Positions 32,815 through 39,573 of a stretch of 39,573 bases of DNA are shown here, in pieces (positions within the stretch are counted from its first letter, which is position 1; every line of letters starts with the position of its first letter). A model generated the notes under the pieces. That model saw only the letters and a list, made by a program, of their open reading frames with translations, did not search any database and was not told the DNA's origin. The translations under genes and the position numbers were made by a program. The stretch comes from Bacteroidales bacterium (lineage in GTDB: Bacteria > Bacteroidota > Bacteroidia > Bacteroidales > UBA3824), in contig JAGCVU010000109.1 of assembly GCA_017962175.1 (NCBI GenBank), positions 1 through 39,573 of the forward strand, in the 5' to 3' direction.

Positions 32815-35800
32815 TTATAAGGATATTTTCCAAACAGAGTTGCCTATTTTTACTAAGTAAAAACCTTTGGGCAGAGATATTTGGCAACGGTCTGACGGTT
32901 GTTTTTCGCTTCTAATGAGACTTCCCGAAAGGTTGTAAACCGAAATAGTTTTGTTGCCTGCGTTTTCTACATACAGAGTTGAGCCGTATCCCCAAACTTT
33001 GATGCCGTTGGCGTCAACAGTTGACACTGCCACAGGACCTTGTAAAATTTGAAGGTTGTACGAAAAATCAAGTTCGTAGAGCGAACCGGTAACTGTAACT
33101 TTGCCCGGTTTGGTAAGATCGGGAATATTCATCACCACTTCAGGTGAGGTAAGTTGGAATGTGTCTTTCTTGTTGTATCCGTAAGTGATAAGCAGATAGC
33201 CGTTGTTGGTAAATGTGGTGTTTGAAAAATATGTTTTTTTGTAACCGTCAACTCTGATTTCAGCCTCAAATTTCTTTTCGCTCAGGTCGGCAAAATTGGT
33301 GAGGTAGGGCATACCGAGTTCTGCCATTGTAGATACTGTGATGGTGTGTCCTGCTGTCCACACATCTGAACTGAATGCTTCTGAAAACTGCGTCGATGCA
33401 CCTTCTACATAGTTAGCCGATTTTGCATTGTTGGCTTGGTCGTCGGCGTTGTTGATTGCGCCCGTGGTGGTAACTTCCTTGAAATAACGGCAGTTTGACA
33501 ACGATCCGCTGTTGGCTCCGCATATTGTGCCGTATTGAGTCTTGCCTTGAGCCACTCCATAGGTGAGAATTGATGATAAAGTGCCTTTGTTGGTGCCGGC
33601 TATTGTGCCCACGTAGCTGTCGCCGGTGGCAGTACCTTCAAATAAGCAGTTTTCTATTTTTCCGCTTTCTGCTATGCCGACAATGCCTCCAATATTGGTT
33701 TTGCCGTTGGTAGCTCCTTGAACGTAGCAGCCGGATATTGTTCCGTTGAGTGTGCCGCATACAAGTCCGGCGTTTGATTTGGTGTTAACATACGAGTCCT
33801 TGATGGCGAGATTATTAACCGTGCCTTTGAGAGTTTGAAACAATCCTCCATTGGTGAGTGTAGTGTCGCTCAAGAATAATCCGCTGATAATGTGACCGTT
33901 GCCGTTGAAATTACCTTCGAAAGCGGTTTGTATGTTGGTATTGCTGTGCTTTGGAAACCATTGCTCCAATTCGTCAGTTTTTTTATCTCTTACTCGTTCT
34001 ATTACGTTGGTATTGAGCTCTATATCTGCCACAAGTTTGGCGTTTGCTTTTTGATTGCCCGATTTTGAAACGTGCTCTACAAACCAGTATAGTTGATCTT
34101 TGTTGGCTATTTCGTAATTATTGTTGCCGTCGTTTTTGATAGTTGTAACAGCGTCTACAGTTGATGTTGACGACAACTCAATGATTTTTAGTGAGTAAGT
34201 GTTGCCGTCTTTTACAAGTTGGTCGGTCATATTGGTGCCGTTAACAAATACCGAAAGTTCAAAACCATCTGTAACGGTAAACACTATGGTGCTATCTAAT
34301 AGCATATCCTTTCGTTGATTGGCAGTGCAGCCATAGTCGGTGGTAACGGTGGCAAAATATAGCGGTCTGATAATGTCTTTGTATTCGCACCAATTTTCGG
34401 CAGTTTTGTATTGTTCCAAAACATCAATTGGCACGTAAATGATTGTAATCTTGTCGCAATTGTCAAACGATCCTACGCCCAAAGTTGTATTTTCGCCGCG
34501 AACTATAGCTCTTTTGAGAATACCGCAACCTTTGAATGCATAATTGCCTATGCTACTGAGATTTTCGGGGAATTCGATGTCTTCCAAACTATTGTTGTCG
34601 GCAAAAGCAGAATCGCCAATGTTAGTTACATTTTCTGAAAATGTGAGAATTGTCATACGCGAGCAGTCGGTAAATGCGTATGGTGCAATGCTTTCGATTT
34701 TAGAAGGTATTTCGGCTTTTTGCAAGAAGTGGCATCCTTGGAATATACCTTGGTTGATGGTTTCAAGGTTTGCCGGCAGATTGGCTGTGGTGAGCGATTC
34801 GCAGTTGGCAAATGCGTATTCACCTATATATGTTACACCATCGGGAATTTCTATGGTTCTCAGTTTTGAACATTCGGCAAAGGTGGAGGGTTCAATCTTG
34901 GTGATTTTTTCGGGAAGATTGATGGTGGTGAGTTTTGCACAATTGTAAAATGCCGATTTGCCTATGTATTCTATAGTCTTGGGCAATGTTATCGTTTTGG
35001 TTACCGAACAATTTTCAAAAGTATTGTTGGCGATGGATTTTACTGCATATTTCTTGTCGTTGAATGTTACCGTGTCGGGGATAACGAGGTTGGTAATAGT
35101 GGTTTCGTACGAGAACACCTGTACAAAATTGTTGTCAAAATCGGTTATGCGGTAAAACAAACCGTTGAGCAGAAAACTCTTGCCGTCGTTTTTGAGAGGA
35201 CGCATATTGTTTGAATACGTTACCCAATGTTCAGCGTTTTTGTAATAGTCGAGTTTCGATTCGGGCACATATATTTTGTATACCGATGCAATTTCGGAGA
35301 AACCTTGTTTGCCGAGTGTGCAGTTTTCGCTATAAAGCACTATCAAGTTGAGTGATTGGCATGTGTAAAAAGCTTTTTCGCCTATGGATTGTACATTTTT
35401 GGGTATGTCTACCACTTTTATTGCCCAACATTCCTCAAATGCGCCGTTGCCTATAGAGGTAAGATTTGTTGGGAAACTGATGCTGTCGAGGGCGTGACAA
35501 TTTTGAAATGTGTAGTCGGATATTTTGGTTACCGCATCGGGAATGTTAACTTTTTGAAGTCTTACACAACCCGAAAATGCTCCTTTACCTATTTCAACCA
35601 CGCTCTTGGGAATGGTTAACTTGCTAAGTTGTACACAGTTGGCAAAAGTGTATTCACCTATTTTTGTAAGTTTGTTGTTGAAGTTGACTGTTTTTAAACT
35701 GCTGCATCCCGAAAATGCGTTTTTGGATATTTCGGTTACGTTTTCGGGTATTGTTATCTCTTTTAGCGAAGAGCAACCGCTAAACGCTTCTGTGCCAATG

Positions 35801-38064
35801 GTTGTGACGCTCGATGGCAGAGATATAGATTTAAGTTTGTCGCAATTTTTTAAACCTTTATCGTCTATACCAATAAGTGTGTAAGTTTTGTCACCATTTT
35901 TGATTGTTTTGTTAAGTACCAAGTCGGCGGGCATCGAACTGTCGTAGCCTGAAATTAACACCTCTCTTTTTTCCGAACCTACTACTGTGTATTTCAATCC
36001 GCCTAAAGTGAATTGGGCAACGGCTGGAATCACGTCTACCATATTGAGACTTATATATTTAGCCCAATTGCTGTCGTTTTTGTAAATGGATTCGTATTTG
36101 CTTTCATACACGCGAATTTTTACCGATGTGCCAATGCCGTCAAATGCTGTGGTACTGATACCTTGCACAGTTTCCGGCACCACTATTTCGGTTATTCCCG
36201 ATGTGCCTTCAAAAGCGTTGGCATCTATATATGTTACAAGGTATTCGGTAGTGCCGATGGTTACGGCGTCGGGTATCACCACTTTTGATCCATCTATACT
36301 TTCTACTCCTACAAGTTTTACCTCGTGGGTAGCATAGTCGGTGATTTCGTAGTATAGACCGTCGATAAGTTCGCTTTCGTCAACTGCGCCGTCGGCTTTG
36401 ATGTGTTCGGCATATGCGCTCCAGTTTTGTGCCACGCGATACGATTTCATTCTTGAAGCAGGCACTTTGATGATGAAATCTACAGGCAGACCTTCAAAAA
36501 CATCTGTGCCCAAAGTTGTACTTTGTGCTTTTAGATTTATTTCTGCCAACGACGAACACCCCCAAAATGCTTTGTTGGCTATCGACTTCATTGAGGAAGG
36601 TAGTTCAATATTTTTAGTGAGTTTTGCACAATTATAAAATGCCTTTTCGCCAATGGTAGCAAGGGTAGTAGGCAATGTGATTTCGGCTAATTTGGTGCAA
36701 CCTTCAAATGATGACTGTGGTATTGAAGTGGCTTGACAGTTGGCTATTACTTTGGTTAATCCTGTGCAGCCAAATGCTATACTGTCGCCTAAAAATACTA
36801 CACTTGACGGTATTGTGAGCGTGGTGAGACTTGTGCATCCTTTTACAAAACTTGCGCCTATGCTTTTAATGCTCGTTGGCAAAGAGATTGACGTCAATTG
36901 TGTGCATCCAGCAAATGCGTTGTCGGCTATGGATGTGGTGGTTGACGGCAATGTTATGCTTTTTAGTTTGGGATGCTGATAAAAAGCGTGTGTGGCTACG
37001 CCTGTTACGGTATAGGGGGTGCTTCCATCAACAATTGACGAAGGTATTGTAATATTTTCTTCATCTGCAGCCCCTGTTGTGTAGCCTATCACCTTTACAT
37101 ATTTGGCGTCTTTGTTGGTAATCAGATACCTTAATCCATCTTGAGTAATTACGTTGCCGGAACCTGACATTTTTCTTACCATCACCATCTCGTTTTCGCT
37201 CCAATCTCCTTTTTTGGAGTCGTAAAAGTCGTAACTATTGTCGGGTACATACACTACTTTAACATTAGCTCCGTAGAAAATATTAAAAGCCCAGTGTCCA
37301 ATATCTGTGGTGCTGCTTTCGATATATATTTTTGTTAAATATTGGCACTGCGAAAATGCTTCTTGACCTACGGTTTTAACATTCTCTCCGATAGTTAATT
37401 CGTTTGCTATCGGGCAACCCCAAAAAGCCTCTTTGCCTATTGATGTTACAGTTGTGGGTAACACCAATTGGGTTAACAAAAAGCATTGTCGCATTGCCGC
37501 TTCGCCGATGGTTTCGGTGTATGGCGAAAAAGTAATAGAGGTAAGGCTTTCGCATTGTTTCATCACATTTTTGCGAAGATGAATCACGCCTTGCGGTATT
37601 GTCAGCGACTTTAATTTTTCGCAATTCTCAAAAGCGCTTTCACCTATTTCTGTAAGGTTAGCCGGTAGAGAAATGTGTTCTATTGTTTTACATTCATAAA
37701 AAGCACCGTTACCAATTGATATAAGGCTATTTGGTAGTGAAATATTTTCAAGTTCGGTACATCCGCTAAAAGCATAATCGCCTATTGATGTTATGTCGGC
37801 AAGAATAGTTACTTCCTTAAGTTGAGTTTGTTGTTCAAAAGCGTTGTCGGCAATTGAAGTTATAGTGTACTCTTGTCCGCTTTCGGTTATAGTTTTAGGA
37901 ATGGTGAGATATCCCACCGTGTTTTGACCCTTGTTGAGTACTGCAGTGTGGTCGTCGGTGTTGATTATGTACGTTAAGTTTTCGATTCTTACAGAAACTT
38001 GTTGAGCGTACACCGATGGTAATGCTGCAAGTGCTATCAATATGGTGATGAGTATCTTTTTCAT
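32815..38064 (-). CDS. BspA-like leucine-rich-repeat surface protein with T9SS sorting domain
   Basis: 1749 residues. A signal peptide (1-20, ending VYAQ) is followed by many BspA/Treponema-type LRR units of about 23 residues (pattern TSIGDYAFSGCTELENISLP). They are grouped in blocks separated by recurring non-LRR linkers, recognisable by VPxSxLxxYKxAxxW and GLxYxI segments near residues 270, 560, 655, 955 and 1215. Residues about 1405-1531 hold GLUG-type repeats (e.g. GGIVGIAESGKIENCLFEGT). The last roughly 75 residues are a T9SS type A sorting domain (VYNLSGSLI, LPKGFYLVKIG). It should be displayed on the surface. BspA relatives bind host proteins or other bacteria, so an adhesion role is inferred. 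It lies 57 bp downstream of the kinase gene on the same strand. Confidence 0.9.
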   Translation of the reverse strand: MKKILITILIALAALPSVYAQQVSVRIENLTYIINTDDHTAVLNKGQNTVGYLTIPKTITESGQEYTITSIADNAFEQQTQLKEVTILADITSIGDYAFSGCTELENISLPNSLISIGNGAFYECKTIEHISLPANLTEIGESAFENCEKLKSLTIPQGVIHLRKNVMKQCESLTSITFSPYTETIGEAAMRQCFLLTQLVLPTTVTSIGKEAFWGCPIANELTIGENVKTVGQEAFSQCQYLTKIYIESSTTDIGHWAFNIFYGANVKVVYVPDNSYDFYDSKKGDWSENEMVMVRKMSGSGNVITQDGLRYLITNKDAKYVKVIGYTTGAADEENITIPSSIVDGSTPYTVTGVATHAFYQHPKLKSITLPSTTTSIADNAFAGCTQLTSISLPTSIKSIGASFVKGCTSLTTLTIPSSVVFLGDSIAFGCTGLTKVIANCQATSIPQSSFEGCTKLAEITLPTTLATIGEKAFYNCAKLTKNIELPSSMKSIANKAFWGCSSLAEINLKAQSTTLGTDVFEGLPVDFIIKVPASRMKSYRVAQNWSAYAEHIKADGAVDESELIDGLYYEITDYATHEVKLVGVESIDGSKVVIPDAVTIGTTEYLVTYIDANAFEGTSGITEIVVPETVQGISTTAFDGIGTSVKIRVYESKYESIYKNDSNWAKYISLNMVDVIPAVAQFTLGGLKYTVVGSEKREVLISGYDSSMPADLVLNKTIKNGDKTYTLIGIDDKGLKNCDKLKSISLPSSVTTIGTEAFSGCSSLKEITIPENVTEISKNAFSGCSSLKTVNFNNKLTKIGEYTFANCVQLSKLTIPKSVVEIGKGAFSGCVRLQKVNIPDAVTKISDYTFQNCHALDSISFPTNLTSIGNGAFEECWAIKVVDIPKNVQSIGEKAFYTCQSLNLIVLYSENCTLGKQGFSEIASVYKIYVPESKLDYYKNAEHWVTYSNNMRPLKNDGKSFLLNGLFYRITDFDNNFVQVFSYETTITNLVIPDTVTFNDKKYAVKSIANNTFENCSVTKTITLPKTIEYIGKSAFYNCAKLTTINLPEKITKIEPSTFAECSKLRTIEIPDGVTYIGEYAFANCESLTTANLPANLETINQGIFQGCHFLQKAEIPSKIESIAPYAFTDCSRMTILTFSENVTNIGDSAFADNNSLEDIEFPENLSSIGNYAFKGCGILKRAIVRGENTTLGVGSFDNCDKITIIYVPIDVLEQYKTAENWCEYKDIIRPLYFATVTTDYGCTANQRKDMLLDSTIVFTVTDGFELSVFVNGTNMTDQLVKDGNTYSLKIIELSSTSTVDAVTTIKNDGNNNYEIANKDQLYWFVEHVSKSGNQKANAKLVADIELNTNVIERVRDKKTDELEQWFPKHSNTNIQTAFEGNFNGNGHIISGLFLSDTTLTNGGLFQTLKGTVNNLAIKDSYVNTKSNAGLVCGTLNGTISGCYVQGATNGKTNIGGIVGIAESGKIENCLFEGTATGDSYVGTIAGTNKGTLSSILTYGVAQGKTQYGTICGANSGSLSNCRYFKEVTTTGAINNADDQANNAKSANYVEGASTQFSEAFSSDVWTAGHTITVSTMAELGMPYLTNFADLSEKKFEAEIRVDGYKKTYFSNTTFTNNGYLLITYGYNKKDTFQLTSPEVVMNIPDLTKPGKVTVTGSLYELDFSYNLQILQGPVAVSTVDANGIKVWGYGSTLYVENAGNKTISVYNLSGSLIRSEKQPSDRCQISLPKGFYLVKIGNSVWKISL

Positions 38065-38121
38065 GTGCGTGAATTTTTGGTGTTCTAATAGTTTAACGTA
38101 AAAAAACGTTATTTGATTTTG

Positions 38122-38964
38122 TTAATGATGGTTTTGCACGTGAAATTCAGCCAACTTGTTAATGGGTTTTTGCAAAATGTCGGTTACAGTTACATTGTAA
38201 AACCTTGCCACATCGCTCAAAATCTCTCTAAAATGCTCTGCTACCGAACCCACGAATCCGATGTTGTAAGATTTGAAGTTTTCTATTTTGATAATATTCT
38301 TTACAAAAAATAGGTCGAATTCGCAGAATACAAGATTTCTAAATAATGTGTCGTTGATATGGTCGTGGATAAAGGGAACAAACTTGGCCATAAACGCTGC
38401 CGGATTGTCGCTGCGATACACTCCTGCAATTACATCCTTGTAGTCTACCATACATTCGCGTTCAAATATATCTCGGTAGTATCCGCTAAACTCGTTTTTG
38501 TACATTGCGTTTAAAAGCCTGCGACCGAGACTTGCGCCGCTACCCTCGTCGCCCAAGATATAGCCCATCGAAGGAATTGATTTTACAATCTTATTTTTCT
38601 TGTAAAGACCTGCATTAGAACCTGTTCCAATGATGCATGCAATGCCATCATCGTTTTTAAACAAAGCTGTAGCTGCGCCGGTGAGGTCGTCTTTAACAAT
38701 CACATTGGCATTGGGCAATAGCTTTTTGAGCACATTCTCCACCCTTTGGCAAGGCTCTCCGGGCAAGCATCCGGCGCCGTAAAAATATACAGCCTCCACT
38801 TTTGTTGTTTCTATATTATTTAATGTGTCTTGGGCACACCTATATATATAGTCTTCGTTGGCATGTACAGGATTAAACCCCGTGCCATTTAAATACTTTA
38901 TTTCGGTGCCGTCGGCCACTGCCCAGTCGCACTTGGTTGTTCCACAGTCTGCTACGATAATCAT
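38122..38964 (-). CDS. BadF/BadG-type N-acetylglucosamine kinase-like protein
   Basis: 280 residues of the ASKHA ATPase superfamily, closest to bacterial homologues of N-acetylglucosamine kinase, which would phosphorylate an amino sugar salvaged from peptidoglycan or glycans. Phosphate-1 motif DCGTTKCDW (6-14), a KDDLTGAA segment with the catalytic Asp (91-98), phosphate-2 motif IIGTGSN (111-117), and GDEGSGASLGRRLL (138-151) are all present. It has no signal peptide, so it is cytoplasmic. The substrate is inferred from the family. It may be cotranscribed with the LRR gene, although their functions differ. Confidence 0.85.
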   Translation of the reverse strand: MIIVADCGTTKCDWAVADGTEIKYLNGTGFNPVHANEDYIYRCAQDTLNNIETTKVEAVYFYGAGCLPGEPCQRVENVLKKLLPNANVIVKDDLTGAATALFKNDDGIACIIGTGSNAGLYKKNKIVKSIPSMGYILGDEGSGASLGRRLLNAMYKNEFSGYYRDIFERECMVDYKDVIAGVYRSDNPAAFMAKFVPFIHDHINDTLFRNLVFCEFDLFFVKNIIKIENFKSYNIGFVGSVAEHFREILSDVARFYNVTVTDILQKPINKLAEFHVQNHH

Positions 38965-38992
38965 AATTGAATCTACTTTGAAATAATATTTG

Positions 38993-39000
38993 CAAATATA
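38993..39000 (-). promoter_or_regulatory. -7-like promoter element of the kinase gene
   Basis: On the minus strand this reads TATATTTG, matching TAnnTTTG, 29 bp upstream of the ATG. The -33 region is only a weak match (CTTG). Confidence 0.4.
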
Positions 39001-39137
39001 GTTCTTTTAAAACAATTACAAGCAATAATCGGGCAAAAAATTGACCATTGTGATATCATAATACTGTCTCTGTAACCATCTCAACGTCAGTGGCTCAAAA
39101 AAAAATGCGTAAAACACTAAAAAAAACACCTGAAAAA

Positions 39138-39170
39138 TTTGGAGAATGGGTTTAAATGTATTTACCTTTG
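39138..39170 (+). promoter_or_regulatory. rRNA operon promoter P1
   Basis: TTTG (39138-39141), a 21-bp spacer, and TACCTTTG (39163-39170) match the consensus exactly, followed by CACCCGC. It is the upstream of two promoters for the 16S transcript. The rest of 38965-39456 holds no gene: it is A/T-rich promoter and leader sequence. Confidence 0.8.
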
Positions 39171-39284
39171 CACCCGCAAACGAAAAAAATACAACGAACA
39201 TTGAAACAAAGTTTGAGTTAAAAACGTAAAATAAATTCTCTGCCAAAGGGAAACAAATTCTTAACAAAAACTAAACAATAAAAG

Positions 39285-39316
39285 TTTGGAGGATTACAAA
39301 AACCTACTTAACTTTG
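39285..39316 (+). promoter_or_regulatory. rRNA operon promoter P2
   Basis: TTTG (39285-39288), a 20-bp spacer, and TAACTTTG (39309-39316), followed by CACCGCG. The -33 context TTTGGAG and the CACC after the -7 are shared with P1, 146 bp upstream, so the two look like a duplicated promoter. The 16S gene begins about 140 bp downstream. Confidence 0.85.
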
Positions 39317-39386
39317 CACCGCGAAATTTGAGAAACAAATCTCGCACACGGACATTGAAAATATTGACAGGAAGCACAAGGCGTTA

Positions 39387-39402
39387 AGTCAGGAAACTGA
39401 CT
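39387..39402 (+). other. GAAA-loop hairpin in the 16S leader
   Basis: AGTCAG (39387-39392) pairs perfectly with CTGACT (39397-39402) around GAAA, a stable tetraloop of the GNRA class. It lies 55 nt before the 16S start in the transcribed leader, and could be an antitermination or processing element. No boxA was identified with confidence. Confidence 0.5.
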
Positions 39403-39456
39403 GAAACGACTGGGAAAAAACAAAAGTTCCGGCCCTTAAATTAGAAAAGAATTTAT

Positions 39457-39573
39457 ACAACGGAGAGTTTGATCCTGGCTCAGGATAAACGCTAGCGGCA
39501 GGCCTAACACATGCAAGTCGAGCGGTAACAGGAGTAGCAATACTTGCTGACGAGCGGCAGACGGGTGAGTAAC
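39457..39573 (+). rRNA. rrs: 16S ribosomal RNA, 5' end (cut by window)
   Basis: The universal 5' primer site AGAGTTTGATCCTGGCTCAG lies at 39464-39483. It is followed by AACGCTAGCGGCAGGC, ACACATGCAAGTCGAGCGG and, near the window end, GACGGGTGAGTAAC, all at the expected spacing. By alignment with the E. coli numbering the mature 5' end should be near 39457. Only the first 117 nt or so are present. The early helices are of Bacteroidota type, but the fragment is too short to name a genus. Confidence 0.95.

Noticed and set aside
34411..37000. Series of plus-strand frames and regularly spaced similar DNA segments, considered as genes or a CRISPR-like array
   Set aside because: They come from the LRR codon pattern of the minus-strand BspA-like gene. 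The repeats are diverged, coding, and have no spacer structure.
38090..38115. AACGT...ACGTT hairpin between kinase and LRR genes as a terminator
   Set aside because: The stem is only 5 bp and A/T-rich, with the T run in the loop rather than after it. It is too weak to call.
39016..39267. 83-codon reverse-strand frame upstream of the 16S gene
   Set aside because: It covers rRNA promoter P1 and is made of A/T-rich hydrophobic codons with no recognisable product.

Overview
The window reads as a chromosomal segment of a member of the Bacteroidota, most likely Bacteroidales. Four things point there. Several intergenic regions carry the phylum's promoter pattern (TTTG, 19-21 bp, TAnnTTTG), and start codons generally lack a Shine-Dalgarno sequence. 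Two very large secreted proteins end in type IX secretion (T9SS) type A sorting domains. Signal peptidase I has the large internal insertion seen in this phylum, and a DUF3822-type gene sits directly next to rsmD. The 5' end of a 16S rRNA gene closes the window, but only about 117 nt are present, too little for finer placement. I see no phage, insertion sequence, CRISPR array or plasmid genes.

Layout, left to right. (1) 1-1163: translation genes infC (3' part), rpmI and rplT, with an unusually long structured spacer between the ribosomal genes and a terminator at the end. (2) 1185-4226: dapB, signal peptidase I, and a second S26-family paralogue that has lost the catalytic lysine. (3) 4349-8180: a tightly coupled run of a Nudix hydrolase, a pentapeptide-repeat lipoprotein, a papain-like protease lipoprotein and a small beta-barrel-like protein, closed by a terminator shared with the converging genes. 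(4) 8238-10354, minus strand: rsmD, a DUF3822 gene, and a membrane-anchored protein of unknown function. (5) 10530-14012: a RecD/Pif1-like helicase, tRNA-Arg(TCT), a CapA-type secreted phosphoesterase, and a converging FecE-like ABC ATPase. (6) 14205-24743: a 3075-residue T9SS surface protein and a converging TPR protein. (7) 24922-29428: a small membrane protein, a secreted caspase-fold protein with both catalytic residues replaced, and a patatin/beta-barrel outer-membrane protein. (8) 29499-31966: a glycerolipid-type acyltransferase and a phenylacetate-CoA ligase. (9) 32128-38964: a protein made of two copies of one roughly 100-residue domain, then on the minus strand a 1749-residue BspA-like leucine-rich-repeat T9SS protein and a BadF-type N-acetylglucosamine kinase-like gene. 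(10) 38965-39573: a tandem rRNA promoter region, a leader and the 16S start.

Most of the window is housekeeping and cell-envelope biology: protein export (LepB and T9SS cargo), lipid handling (patatin, acyltransferase), and surface adhesion or nutrient contact (giant beta-repeat protein, BspA-like LRR). The most promising leads for something undescribed are the operon pairing a catalytically dead caspase-fold protein with a patatin/beta-barrel protein, the coupled Nudix/pentapeptide/C1-protease operon, the lysine-less signal peptidase paralogue, and the duplicated-domain protein at 32128. Functions for these clusters are inferred from family membership and gene order only.
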